A DNA stretch of 46,098 nt from DASVEG01 sp035540495. GTDB taxonomy: Bacteria > Actinomycetota > Acidimicrobiia > Acidimicrobiales > CADCTF01. The translations under genes and the position numbers were made by a program. The notes below the pieces were generated by a model, which made no database searches, was not told the DNA's origin, and saw nothing but the letters and a program-made list of their open reading frames with translations. This document shows, piece after piece, positions 37,063 to 45,887 of the stretch. The stretch is from NCBI GenBank assembly GCA_035540495.1, contig DATLGL010000057.1, positions 1 to 46,098 of the forward strand, in the 5' to 3' direction. Every line of letters begins with the position of its first letter. Positions within the stretch are counted from its first letter, which is position 1.

Positions 37063-38015
37063 GCGGGCGACCGAAGACCGACCTCGGGGCGCGCCTGCGG
37101 CGGGTGCTGCTGATGATCCCGTGGCTCCTCGAGGAGGGGGGGTCGACGGTGGCCGAGATCGCCCGCCGCTTCGAGACGACGGAGAAGGAGGTGATTCGCG
37201 ACCTCACGCTCGTCATGTGCTGCGGCCTGCCTCCGTACGGCGGCGGCGACCTGATCACCATCGTTCTCGACGACGACGGAACGGTCGAAGCATGGCCCGG
37301 CCCGTTCTTCACCCGGCCGATGCAACTCACGCCGCGGGAGGGCTTCGCGGTGCTCGCCGCCGGCCGCGCGCTCGAGGCGGTGCCGGGGACCGCCCAGCGG
37401 GGGGCGCTCGCTTCCGCGCTGGCGAAGCTCGAGGCCGCCCTCGGTGCGTCGGGAACACTCGCGGTCGACCTCGAGGCGCCGCCCCACCTCGCCACGGTGC
37501 AGCGGGCGGCCACGGCCGGCGAGCGGCTGCAGGTCACCTACTACTCCGCGTGGCGGGACGACGTCACCGAGCGGGTGGTGGAACCCCTCGTCGTCCATTC
37601 CCGGGACGGACGCTGGTACGCGGAGACGCGCGACGTCACCGATCCGGCGGCCGGTCCTCGCGAGCGCCGGCTTCGGGTCGATCGGATCCGCTCCGCCGAG
37701 CCGACGGGGGAGACCTTCGAGGTGCCGCCCACGCCGCCGGCACCTCCCGAGCGGCTGTACGTGCCGGGGCCTGATGCGGTCGAGGTCACCGTGCTGCTCC
37801 CTCCGACCGCCTCGTGGTTCGCCGACTGGATGGAGACGGAGTCGGTCGAGGAGCTCGACGACGGGCGACTGCGGGTCCGGCTGTTCGTCGAAGGCGAGAA
37901 GGTGCTCGAGCGCCTGCTGCTCCGCGTCGGCCCCGAAGCGGTCGTCGAGTCGCCGCCCGAGTTGGCAGGAGTCGGCCGGGCCGCCGCCGAACGACTCCTC
38001 GGGAGGTACCGGTGA
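37059..38015 (+). CDS. pafC: WYL-domain transcription regulator PafC
   Basis: 318 aa, the PafB partner, with the same wHTH-WYL-WCX order (helix-turn-helix in STVAEIARRFETTEKEVIRDL; WYL in YYSAWRDDVTERVVEPLVVHSRDGRWYAETRD). The WYL triad is partly changed to WYA, as often seen in PafC. ATG 37059 overlaps the pafB stop; an earlier in-frame start is not needed. The gene is followed by a membrane protein one base after the stop. Confidence 0.9.
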   Translation: MSGRPKTDLGARLRRVLLMIPWLLEEGGSTVAEIARRFETTEKEVIRDLTLVMCCGLPPYGGGDLITIVLDDDGTVEAWPGPFFTRPMQLTPREGFAVLAAGRALEAVPGTAQRGALASALAKLEAALGASGTLAVDLEAPPHLATVQRAATAGERLQVTYYSAWRDDVTERVVEPLVVHSRDGRWYAETRDVTDPAAGPRERRLRVDRIRSAEPTGETFEVPPTPPAPPERLYVPGPDAVEVTVLLPPTASWFADWMETESVEELDDGRLRVRLFVEGEKVLERLLLRVGPEAVVESPPELAGVGRAAAERLLGRYR

Positions 38016-38016
38016 G

Positions 38017-38883
38017 GTGCAGCACTCGCCGCCGCAGGCGCAGCCGACGAACCTGAGCACGGTCATCCGTCCTGGTGCACCGAGGTGGCTGGTCCGCCCA
38101 GGAGCGCTCGCGGGCGTCTTGATGGGCGCCGCCACACTCGCGGCACTCGTCGCAGCGGCGTTGTACACCGCCGAGGTCACTCCACAAGATCAGATCCGTG
38201 CCGCCATCGGCGCCATCGTGATCCTCACGTTGCCGTTCCTTCCGGCGGGCGCGATCGCGTGGCGCTACCGCCACGACCGCCTCATCGACTTCTTCGGGAA
38301 CGCGACGATCGGAGGTGTCCGCATCGAAGGTGCAGCGCTGGCCATGCTGGAAGACATCCAGTCGAGATTCGACTACGCCCGTCGGCTGATCGACGAGGTC
38401 CCGACCGGGATCGACTGGTGCGACGTCGAGGACGACGTCGCGGTGGTGACGTGGGACGCAGGCGAACACGCGGCGAGGGTGTCGCAGCTCGACCGCGAGC
38501 TGGTCGACATGGCGTACGCCGCGCCGGGAACACCGCAGGCGGTGCTCAAGCGGCGGCTGGAGGAACGGCGGGCCGAGCACTGGCAGGTGCTCCTCGACAA
38601 CCAGCGTGAGGCCGATGACCTCGCCCGCCTCGCCGGGAACGCCGCCGCTGCGGCGAAGGTCGCGCTCGCCCGCACCGGCAGTCTCCACGCGCTCGAGATC
38701 GTGGCCCCGTCGCCGAAGGCGGTGCTCGCCCGCCGCTCACTCGACGAGGCACGGGCCCGTCTCGCGTTGCTCGCCGACGTCTGGGCGGAGCTCGACGAGA
38801 CCACCGACCTGACCGCGGAGCGCCTCGGCCTGAACCAGCCTCAGCAGCCTCAGCAGCCTCAGCAGGATCCGAGCGCCAGCTGA
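38017..38883 (+). CDS. Hypothetical protein with two membrane helices and coiled coil
   Basis: 288 aa, not recognised. Helices at about 32-52 and 62-83 are followed by a cytoplasmic region with helical, charged content (DREL..., EERRAEHWQVLLDNQREADDLARLAGNAAAAAKVALAR) and a Gln/Pro-rich tail encoded by a 9-bp tandem repeat. GTG 38017 starts one base after the pafC stop, with GGGAGG about 10 nt upstream, so it is co-expressed with pafBC. Its 3' end overlaps the antisense exonuclease gene by 25 bp. Confidence 0.75.
   Translation: MQHSPPQAQPTNLSTVIRPGAPRWLVRPGALAGVLMGAATLAALVAAALYTAEVTPQDQIRAAIGAIVILTLPFLPAGAIAWRYRHDRLIDFFGNATIGGVRIEGAALAMLEDIQSRFDYARRLIDEVPTGIDWCDVEDDVAVVTWDAGEHAARVSQLDRELVDMAYAAPGTPQAVLKRRLEERRAEHWQVLLDNQREADDLARLAGNAAAAAKVALARTGSLHALEIVAPSPKAVLARRSLDEARARLALLADVWAELDETTDLTAERLGLNQPQQPQQPQQDPSAS
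38836..38862 (+). repeat. Three 9-bp tandem repeats
   Basis: CAGCCTCAG repeated three times exactly, plus CAG, coding for the Gln/Pro tail of the membrane protein. The stop codon of the antisense exonuclease gene (38859-38861) lies inside it. Confidence 0.85.
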
Positions 38884-39497
38884 CCACCCGTCGGCAGGCG
38901 GTCGACGTGCCGGCGAAGGTCGTCCCAGCGCAACCGGGCCAAAGTTCGTGCGAGGCAGGCGTCGCTGTGGACGTAGCGGCGGAGCGTGTTCAGCGGGACC
39001 TCGTGGAGGCGCTCGCAATCCACCTCCACGGCATCCAGCCCTTCCCGACGCGCGACCGCCTTCAGCGCGCACGACTCGTCGGGGTCGGCGGTCAGCGAAC
39101 GCCACGCCCGGTACGCGTCGAGGTGCTGGTGACCCCACCACCGTGCGGCGTAGGTGCCGATGTGGCCGGGAAGCGGAGCTCGCCCCGGACGTGACGCCGC
39201 AGGGTCCCAATGCAGCTCGAGGCCCAGCTCGAGGCCATGGCGGCGAGCCCGATCGGCGAGGAAGGGCAGGTCGAAGGCGCCGCCGTTCCACGTCACCAGC
39301 ACGCCTGGCTCGAGCTCGCCCAGCGCGTCGTCGACCAGTCGCAGGACGGCGTCCTCACGGCCTGTGAGCACGGCGTCGCCCTCACGTTCGGTCGACAGGG
39401 CGATGGCGACGATCGGCGCGACCGTCGGGTCGAGCCCGTTGTCGCTCGTGTCGGTCTCGATGTCGAGCCCATAGAGAAGCGGTGCCGCCCGGCCCAC
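38859..39497 (-). CDS. DEDD-superfamily 3'-5' exonuclease-like protein
   Basis: 212 aa, RNase H-like fold. The first acidic motif is LYGLDIETDT (DxE), the second lies in VTWNGGAFDLPFLADRA, and a later segment YVHSDACLARTL carries the final Asp of a DEDD-type set. No polymerase domain follows. Likely a nucleic-acid exonuclease of unknown substrate (RNase_H_2-like). Start GTG 39497 is favoured by a TACGGT -10 ending 7 nt upstream; GTG 39506 is an in-frame alternative. Confidence 0.82.
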   Translation of the reverse strand: MGRAAPLLYGLDIETDTSDNGLDPTVAPIVAIALSTEREGDAVLTGREDAVLRLVDDALGELEPGVLVTWNGGAFDLPFLADRARRHGLELGLELHWDPAASRPGRAPLPGHIGTYAARWWGHQHLDAYRAWRSLTADPDESCALKAVARREGLDAVEVDCERLHEVPLNTLRRYVHSDACLARTLARLRWDDLRRHVDRLPTGGQLALGSC

Positions 39498-39504
39498 GAC
39501 GCGC

Positions 39505-39510
39505 ACCGTA
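39505..39510 (-). promoter_or_regulatory. -10 element for the exonuclease gene
   Basis: TACGGT on the - strand, 7 nt before GTG 39497, matching sequence and spacing of the element before the kinase gene at 23264-23269. Confidence 0.45.
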
Positions 39511-39550
39511 CCGGAGCCCTGTGACGAGAACGCGCCATCCGGGCGCGAGC

Positions 39551-40456
39551 TCAGCGCAGCAGCTGAGCCTCGGCGTCTGCGAGCAGCCGTTGGAGATGCA
39601 GGCCGCGCCGCACGCCGAGCCCGTTCGCAGGCTCGCTTCGACTCGCCTGCACCGCCTCGGCGAACTCCGTCCGCATCGTCGCGAATGCCTCCGGCCCGAC
39701 CGCGGTCACGCAGTCGATGGAGAGCTCGCCTGTCCCGCCGAACAGCTCCACGCCGGCGCGGTGGGGGCTCAGCGGCACGTTCGCGGAGAGCACCGCGTCG
39801 CTGACGGCACCGCCCTCGTGCTCGCACAGCACCCCGACCATCCCGTGGACGTCGCCACGCGCCGCGATCGAGGTGATCGGACCCAACGCCGCGTCGAGCA
39901 GGTCGAGCACGTGCGGCCCGAGGTCGAGCAACGGTCCGCGTTCGAGACGCCACGGCGTCTTGAACGGGCTGTCGCCCACGAACGCACCAGACACGAACAC
40001 GCCCCGTCCACCGAGCCATGAACCTGCCCGCGCCTGCTCGACGAAGGCGCGCACCACGTCGGAGTACCGCCAGCTGAGGACGACCATCGAGGCCACGCCG
40101 GCCGCGTCGATCGCGTCGGCGAGCATCTTCGCTCCGGCGAGGTCGCCGGCGATCGGCTTCTCCAACAGGACCGACTTGCCCGCTCGCGCGGCCTCGGTGG
40201 CGAGATCCGCCTGCACGTCCGGCGGCACCGCGAAGGCGACCGCGTCGCAGTTCGCGTACAGCTCCTCGCGGCTCGCGAACGACGGTGCGGCGTAGCGCGT
40301 CGCAAGCCGCTCCGCTGCGTCGATGCGCCGAGCCCACACGCCCGCGAGCTGGGTCTCCGGCCCGGCGGCCAGGACCGGGGCGTGCACCATCTTCGCCCAG
40401 GGGCCGGCGCCGACGAGGCCTACTCGAACCGGGGTGGACGCATCGACGTCGGACAC
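39551..40456 (-). CDS. Gfo/Idh/MocA family oxidoreductase
   Basis: 301-aa NAD(P)-dependent dehydrogenase of sugars or inositols; the specific substrate is unknown. N-terminal Rossmann motif (VRVGLVGAGPWAKMVHAPVL), AVPPDVQADLA, and the signature EKPIAGDLAGA, whose Lys is catalytic in the family. The C-terminal half has GPLLDLGPHVLDLL (the family GG..D.G.H motif). GTG 40456 is divergent, across 17 bp, from the acyl-CoA dehydrogenase. Slightly short for the family (usually 330-360). Confidence 0.9.
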   Translation of the reverse strand: MSDVDASTPVRVGLVGAGPWAKMVHAPVLAAGPETQLAGVWARRIDAAERLATRYAAPSFASREELYANCDAVAFAVPPDVQADLATEAARAGKSVLLEKPIAGDLAGAKMLADAIDAAGVASMVVLSWRYSDVVRAFVEQARAGSWLGGRGVFVSGAFVGDSPFKTPWRLERGPLLDLGPHVLDLLDAALGPITSIAARGDVHGMVGVLCEHEGGAVSDAVLSANVPLSPHRAGVELFGGTGELSIDCVTAVGPEAFATMRTEFAEAVQASRSEPANGLGVRRGLHLQRLLADAEAQLLR

Positions 40457-40461
40457 CGCAG

Positions 40462-40468
40462 CATCATG
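40462..40468. promoter_or_regulatory. Candidate shared -10 for divergent oxidoreductase and dehydrogenase
   Basis: On +, CATCAT (40462-40467) ends 6 nt before GTG 40474. On -, CATGAT (40468-40463) ends 6 nt before GTG 40456. Both deviate from TANNNT at the first base but keep A2 and T6. Confidence 0.3.
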
Positions 40469-40473
40469 GCACC

Positions 40474-41667
40474 GTGGCGAACGACGACACCCGGGGGATC
40501 GGCGAGCGGATCATCGAGGCGCTCGATGCCGCCGGCTACCGCCGACGCTCGGCTGCATCGAAGGTCTCGGTGATGGGTGGCGGCAGCGGCGACGAGGCCG
40601 TCGCGGCCGGTCGCGACCTCCTCGGCCTCCTCGCTCGAACGGGCGGGTACTCGGTGCCGTCGTGGCCAGTCGAGCTCGGCGGTGCCGGCCTGAGCGGGAA
40701 CGGGGCGGCACTGCGGGAGGTCGCTGCGGCGACTGCGCAGTTCGAGCTTCCCGACCTGTACCCCTTCGGCGTCGGCACCGCGCTCGTCGGGCCGACGGTG
40801 ATCGAGCACGGCACCGACGAGCAGCGAACGACGTGGTTGCCGAAGATCGCCGACGGGAGCGAGATCTGGTGCCAGCTCTTCTCCGAACCCGATGCGGGGA
40901 GCGATCTCGCGAACCTCGCATGTCGAGCGGAGCGCGACGGTGACGTCTGGCGCATCACCGGTCAGAAGGTGTGGTCGAGCCGGGCCCATTACAGCGACTG
41001 GGGACTGCTTCTCGCCCGCACCGATCCGGCGCAGCCGAAGCACGCCGGGATCACCGCGTTCGGCGTCCCGATGAAGCAGGACGGTGTCGTCGTGCGCCCC
41101 TTGATCCAGCTCAACGGCGACGATCACTTCAACGAGGTGTTCCTCGACGGGGCGATCGTCGACGACCGCTGGCGCATCGGCGGCATCGGTCAAGGGTGGT
41201 CGATCGCGCTGACGACGCTCGCTCACGAACGGAGCGGGCTCGGGGGCAGCGGCATGGGCGGCGGCATCTCGAAGGCGCAGGTGCTCGACCTCGCTCGCCG
41301 CACGGATCGCTCGACCGACCCGCTCGCCCGGCAGCGGCTCGCGAGGGCGTACACCGGGATGGAGATCGGTCGACTCAGCCGGGTGGTCGGGGCCGGCACG
41401 CACGGCTCGGCCGCGAAGCTCCGCATGGTCGCCTCGACGAAGTCCGTCGCAGATCTCGCGGCCGACCTCCTCGGTCCGGCCGCCGTGGCGGCCAGCTCCG
41501 GCGACGGGTTCGACGAGTGGCGGACGCTGTTCCTGACTGCGCCGTCGATGTCGATCCGTGGTGGCACCGACGAGGTCCAGCGCAACATCGTCGGCGAGCG
41601 GGTGCTCGGTCTGCCGCCGGAACCTCGCGTCGACAAGGGCATCCCGTTCAGGGACGTTCGGCGGTAG
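40474..41667 (+). CDS. Acyl-CoA dehydrogenase
   Basis: 397-aa FAD enzyme oxidising acyl-CoA thioesters to enoyl-CoA. Characteristic segments are WCQLFSEPDAGSDLANL, WRITGQKVWSS, GWSIALTTLAHERSG, and the C-terminal SIRGGTDEVQRNIVGERVLGLP. GTG 40474 is preferred over a longer upstream extension because it sits 17 bp from the divergent gene and fits a leaderless start. Chain-length specificity cannot be told. Its end overlaps the cyclase gene by 20 bp tail to tail. Confidence 0.93.
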   Translation: MANDDTRGIGERIIEALDAAGYRRRSAASKVSVMGGGSGDEAVAAGRDLLGLLARTGGYSVPSWPVELGGAGLSGNGAALREVAAATAQFELPDLYPFGVGTALVGPTVIEHGTDEQRTTWLPKIADGSEIWCQLFSEPDAGSDLANLACRAERDGDVWRITGQKVWSSRAHYSDWGLLLARTDPAQPKHAGITAFGVPMKQDGVVVRPLIQLNGDDHFNEVFLDGAIVDDRWRIGGIGQGWSIALTTLAHERSGLGGSGMGGGISKAQVLDLARRTDRSTDPLARQRLARAYTGMEIGRLSRVVGAGTHGSAAKLRMVASTKSVADLAADLLGPAAVAASSGDGFDEWRTLFLTAPSMSIRGGTDEVQRNIVGERVLGLPPEPRVDKGIPFRDVRR

Positions 41668-43165
41668 TCGTCGGTTCGTACACGTCCGAGGGCACCGTCT
41701 TGCCCCGCAGGTGGACGCGATCGGACGGTGTCCACTCCGTGGCGTCCGACACCGCAGCGATGGTCGCCGCTGACGCCAGTACGCGCGACGGCCGCCGCTT
41801 CGCCTCGTCCGACAACCGAGCGGCTTCGTTCGCGGGCTCACCGACGATGCCGAACTCGTAGCGGCTCGCGCCGCCGAGGTACCCGGTGACGGCCTCGCCG
41901 GACGACACGCCGATTCCGGTGTCGAGCTCGGGGAAGCTGCTCCGCAGCCCGTCGATCGCCGTCCGCAGCTCGAGTGCAGCGCGAAGCGCCCGATCCGCGT
42001 GGTCGGGCATCGCGACGGGTGCGCCGAAGATGCACAGCGCGGCGTCGCCCTGGAAGCGGTTCACCCACCCGCCGGACGCCTCGACCACCTCGACGACCCG
42101 GTCGAACAGCGCGTTCAGCATCCGCATCACCTCACGCGGTGCGCGGCGCTCGAGCAGCGGAACCGAGCCGACGACGTCGACGAACAGGATCGACACCTCA
42201 CACAGCTCGCCTTCGAAGTCGAAGCCGTGCGCGACCGCTTGGCGCGCGACGTCGGTGCCGACGTGGCGGCCGAACAGGTCGCGCAGGTTCCGGGCCTCCC
42301 GAAGACCGCCGACCATCCGGTTGAAGCCCGACTGCAGCAGCCCGACCTCGCTCGGATCGTCGATCGCCACCTCGACGTCGAGGTCGCCCCGCTGCACGCG
42401 CAGCAGTCCGGCTCGCACGTTGCTGACGGGTTCGGACACGGCGCGTGCCGCGCCCGTGATCGCGAGGTAGCCGGCGAGGAGCCCGGTGACCACCAGGGCC
42501 CAGAGGGGTCCGGCCATGTTCATCTGCCCGACGAAGGCCTGCCATATGAGCGCGACCCCGATACCGAGGAGAGGGATGCCCGATCCCGACGCCCATGCGA
42601 CCTGTAGGCGGCGCTGGACCGACAGCCAGCTGGGGCCACCGGGAAGCCCATCCTCCAGCGCGAGCGCGGTCAGCGGGCGGAGGCCCCGCTCGCAGAGCAG
42701 GAACACGACCGCGGCGACGTGGATGCCGCCGAGCATCGCCCCGAGGAGGAGGATCAGCCCCCGGGTGACGGCGCCGGTGAGGGCGATGTAGAGCGAAGCG
42801 AAGACGACGCATCCTCCGGTCCACACGATCATCGACGTCGCGGCCTGGCGAAGCGGCTCGTCGAGGACGACCTGGCGGCCCCGCGCGTTCGGATGCCGTC
42901 CGCCGGCGAGCCACGACATCACGATCTCGGTGCGGGTGCGGTCCTGACGGCTCGTGATCAGCCCGCCGACACCTACGTAGACGGCGAACGCTCCCAGGAA
43001 CAGGAACGTCGTGCGTGGGGCGGCGAGGTCCATCGCTGCGGGCGACAACCAGCGGAGGAAGAAGACGAGGCACAACCCGCCGCCGAGCAGGTTGTACGAC
43101 AGGCACCTCCACCAGGTGCGCCGCCAGAGCGCTCGACGCGCGTCGTAGGTGATGTCGCCAGACAT
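41648..43165 (-). CDS. Membrane adenylate cyclase with HAMP and class III catalytic domain
   Basis: 505 aa, of the Rv1318c/Rv3645 mycobacterial type. Six hydrophobic helices (about 20-245), a HAMP linker (SEPVSNVRAGLLRVQRGDLDVEV), then the cyclase domain. Metal-binding Asp in VSILFVDVVGS and in QGDAALCIFG; transition-state Asn/Arg in GEPANEAARL. The segment normally bearing the adenine-selecting Lys (NKFEGD) reads NRFQGD here, Lys replaced by Arg, so nucleotide preference or rate may differ. Monocistronic as far as visible. Confidence 0.9.
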   Translation of the reverse strand: MSGDITYDARRALWRRTWWRCLSYNLLGGGLCLVFFLRWLSPAAMDLAAPRTTFLFLGAFAVYVGVGGLITSRQDRTRTEIVMSWLAGGRHPNARGRQVVLDEPLRQAATSMIVWTGGCVVFASLYIALTGAVTRGLILLLGAMLGGIHVAAVVFLLCERGLRPLTALALEDGLPGGPSWLSVQRRLQVAWASGSGIPLLGIGVALIWQAFVGQMNMAGPLWALVVTGLLAGYLAITGAARAVSEPVSNVRAGLLRVQRGDLDVEVAIDDPSEVGLLQSGFNRMVGGLREARNLRDLFGRHVGTDVARQAVAHGFDFEGELCEVSILFVDVVGSVPLLERRAPREVMRMLNALFDRVVEVVEASGGWVNRFQGDAALCIFGAPVAMPDHADRALRAALELRTAIDGLRSSFPELDTGIGVSSGEAVTGYLGGASRYEFGIVGEPANEAARLSDEAKRRPSRVLASAATIAAVSDATEWTPSDRVHLRGKTVPSDVYEPTTTAERP

Positions 43166-43193
43166 CGTGGTCCCCAGCCCCTCCGGGGCCAGG

Positions 43194-43805
43194 TTACGGC
43201 TTCGGGAGAAGGCCGGCCACGACCTTGCGGCATTGGCCGTGCCGCGGCGGTGTCAGCGCCACGACGAGACGTTGCGGGCGCCATCCCAGGGCTCGGGCGA
43301 GGGTGCCGCCCGACAGGTGCATCGCCGTCGGGTGCGAGAGACGCTCGTCGACGAACGGATCGTCGAGCGGGAGGTCGTGGTCGAGTCTCCGCCAGCGGAA
43401 GCGACAGCGGAGGCGCAGGCGGTTGTCGCGTTCGACGACCGGGCCTGCGGTCGGGGCGACGAGGGCGATTGACGGCTGGTCGTGCCGCAACGTCCAGTAC
43501 GCGACCTCCGCCGTCGGCGTGCCGAGGAGCGGGCGGTTGTCCGGGTGGACCAGCGGCTTCAGGAGCCGCTCGGCTCGGCGCCCGGACAGGCGCCCCGTCT
43601 TCCTGGCGCCTGCGGCGAGGAACGTGTCGTTCGGGAACGGAACGGCGTCGGGATCGCGCCGAAGATCGGCTTCGACGAGATCGAACGGCGACAGCGGCTC
43701 GTGGAGGCCGTCGATCCAGTGGACCCGCACGAGCGCGCCTGTACGAAGGTCGACGGCTGCACCGCCGCCCGGTCCGACTGCGAGTACGAGGAGCTCGGCG
43801 CGCAT
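43194..43805 (-). CDS. Hypothetical protein downstream of the thioredoxin-domain gene
   Basis: 203 aa, soluble, not recognised. ATG 43805 has GGAG (GCGCGGAG) just upstream and starts 20 bp after the yyaL-like gene stop, so both are likely one transcript. It is rich in Arg/Leu/Pro and has segments VHWIDGLHEPLSPFDLVEADL, ERLLKPLVHPDNRPLL, and a basic region RLRLRCRFRWRRLDHDL. Codon use matches neighbours. Confidence 0.65.
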   Translation of the reverse strand: MRAELLVLAVGPGGGAAVDLRTGALVRVHWIDGLHEPLSPFDLVEADLRRDPDAVPFPNDTFLAAGARKTGRLSGRRAERLLKPLVHPDNRPLLGTPTAEVAYWTLRHDQPSIALVAPTAGPVVERDNRLRLRCRFRWRRLDHDLPLDDPFVDERLSHPTAMHLSGGTLARALGWRPQRLVVALTPPRHGQCRKVVAGLLPKP

Positions 43806-43825
43806 CTCCGCGCGCCATGTTTGCG

Positions 43826-45850
43826 CTATTCGGCGCCGAGCGCGCGGATCAGCGTGTCGACGTCGGCCGCCGGCGCCCGACATGCGTAGTTCCGGCACAC
43901 GTAGGCCAGCCCGTCGTCGCGCCCTTCCCACAACGGTGAGTCGTACCGCTCGCCGTGCGCGACGACCGCGTTGGGCAGGTAGCGCTGCTGGACCGCCGCG
44001 ACCAGCCGCTGCGTGTCGGTGGTGGTGCCGGGGATGACGATCTCGGTCGGCCCGCTCACGAGGAAGTCGGCCGCCGCGATGCTCGCGGTGAAGGCTTCCG
44101 GGTGAACCCTCATGCCATCGGCCAGCCAGGTGATGGTCTTCTCGGCTGCCTCGGTGTACGCGGCGTTGCCTGTCAGCGCACCGAGTCTGAGCAACGCCAT
44201 GGCGGCGACGGCGTTCGCCGATGGCGTGGCGCCGTCGTAGTACTCCTTCTGCCGGACGATGAGCTGCTCGGCGTCGTGGCCGGTCGTGAAGAAGCCGCCG
44301 CTGCAAGCGTCCCAGAAGAGGTCGACCATCTCGTCCGCTGTCTGCCGCGCGGCATCGATCCAGCGCGCTTCGCCCCGCGCTTCGGCCAGACGAGTGAACG
44401 CGTCGACCAACCATGCGTGATCGACGGCATAGGCGAGAAGCCGCTCGTTGGTGCGCCCGCGTTGATGCGCTCGCCGCCACCGGCCTTCCGGCCGCAAGTG
44501 ATCGAGGAGGAACTGCGCGGTCGTCGCGGCGGCGTCGAGCCAATCGGTGCGCTGCATCGCGGCGCCGGCCTCGGCGAGAGCGGACACGAACATCGCGTTC
44601 CACTCCGTCAGGATCTTGTCGTCCAGCCCTGGGCGGACGCGTTCGTTCCGCTTGTCGAACAGCAACTGGCGTGCGCGCTCGATCGCCGGAGGGCGGACGA
44701 GCTTGCCGCGGTCAGGCCGGTGGAGGATGTTCGACCCCTCGAAGTTGCCCGCCTTGGTGACGCCGTACCACTGCACGGCCTCGTCGGTGAGGCCGTGCGG
44801 GTCGAGGACGTCGGCGAGCTCCTCGATCCGCCAGACGTAGAACTTGCCTTCCTCCCCCTCGGAGTCTGCGTCCTCTGCGGAGTAGAGCCCGCCGCTGTCT
44901 ACGTCGTGCAGGTCGCGGAGGACGTAGTCGACGATCTCCTCGACGACCTGCTTCCAGTTCTCGTTGCCGGTGAGCTGCCAGCCGTGGAGGTAGGCGCGCA
45001 GCAGTTGAGCCTGGTCGTAGAGCATCTTCTCGAAGTGCGGCACCATCCAGAACGCATCGACGCTGTAGCGGGCGAACCCGCCGCCAAGGTGGTCGTAGAT
45101 GCCGCCGCTCGCCATCGCGTCGAGTGTCGTCTCGATGATGTGCATCGACGGACCGCTGCGCTCGCGGGTGTGGGCCCGAACGACGAGCTCGAGGAAGCTC
45201 ACCTGCGGGAACTTCGGGGTGCGGCCGAACCCACCCCACTCCCCGTCGAACGACTTCCGCAGCGCGTCGTAGCCGCGCCGAAGGAGGGTTCCGTCGACGG
45301 CGGTCGTGCTCGCTCCGCCGGGCGATCGGTCGGGCTGCACCGCAAGCGTGCTTCGTGCCTGCACCGCAGTGGCCAGCTGGTCGGCCTGGCCCTCGACCTC
45401 TTCCCGTCGATTCGCCCACGCTTCGTGGACCGCCCGCATCACGTCCGGGAACCCCGCCCGCCCGAACTTGGTCTCCTTCGGGAAGTAGGTACCGGCGAAG
45501 AACGGCCGCTTGTCGGGTGTGAGGAAGACCGTCATCGGCCACCCGCCGCCGCCGGTCATCGCCTGCGTCGCCTCCATGTAGACGGCGTCGACGTCAGGAC
45601 GTTCTTCCCGATCGACCTTCACGTTCACGAACAGCTCGTTCATGATCGCGGCGGTATCGGCGTCCTCGAACGACTCGTGCGCCATGACGTGGCACCAGTG
45701 GCAGGCCGAGTAGCCGACGCTCAGTAGCACCGGCACGTCACGGCGCGCCGCCTCCTCGAACGCCTCGTCGCACCACGGCCACCAGTCGACCGGGTTGTCC
45801 TTGTGCTGCTGCAGGTACGGGCTTGTCTCGTCGGCGAGGCGGTTCGGCAC
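43826..45850 (-). CDS. YyaL/SSP411-type thioredoxin-domain protein (DUF255)
   Basis: 674 aa. An N-terminal thioredoxin-like domain (NRLADETSPYLQQHKDNPVDW, active motif CHWC in SACHWCHVM, then GGGGWPMTVFLTPD) is followed by an (alpha/alpha)6-type barrel domain (GGIYDHLGGGFARYSVD, ILTEWNAMFVSALAEAG). Bacterial members are proposed redox or sugar-binding enzymes; no specific reaction is established. GTG 45850 matches the usual N-terminus; an in-frame GTG at 45886 adds 12 residues. Full length for the family. Confidence 0.92.
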   Translation of the reverse strand: MPNRLADETSPYLQQHKDNPVDWWPWCDEAFEEAARRDVPVLLSVGYSACHWCHVMAHESFEDADTAAIMNELFVNVKVDREERPDVDAVYMEATQAMTGGGGWPMTVFLTPDKRPFFAGTYFPKETKFGRAGFPDVMRAVHEAWANRREEVEGQADQLATAVQARSTLAVQPDRSPGGASTTAVDGTLLRRGYDALRKSFDGEWGGFGRTPKFPQVSFLELVVRAHTRERSGPSMHIIETTLDAMASGGIYDHLGGGFARYSVDAFWMVPHFEKMLYDQAQLLRAYLHGWQLTGNENWKQVVEEIVDYVLRDLHDVDSGGLYSAEDADSEGEEGKFYVWRIEELADVLDPHGLTDEAVQWYGVTKAGNFEGSNILHRPDRGKLVRPPAIERARQLLFDKRNERVRPGLDDKILTEWNAMFVSALAEAGAAMQRTDWLDAAATTAQFLLDHLRPEGRWRRAHQRGRTNERLLAYAVDHAWLVDAFTRLAEARGEARWIDAARQTADEMVDLFWDACSGGFFTTGHDAEQLIVRQKEYYDGATPSANAVAAMALLRLGALTGNAAYTEAAEKTITWLADGMRVHPEAFTASIAAADFLVSGPTEIVIPGTTTDTQRLVAAVQQRYLPNAVVAHGERYDSPLWEGRDDGLAYVCRNYACRAPAADVDTLIRALGAE

Positions 45851-45887
45851 GGTGGCGATGAGTCTTCCACCTCGCCGGCGCGTCACT

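Noticed and set aside
43166..43193. GC-rich imperfect hairpin between the cyclase and hypothetical gene
   Set aside because: Mismatched stem and no T tract; too weak to call a terminator.
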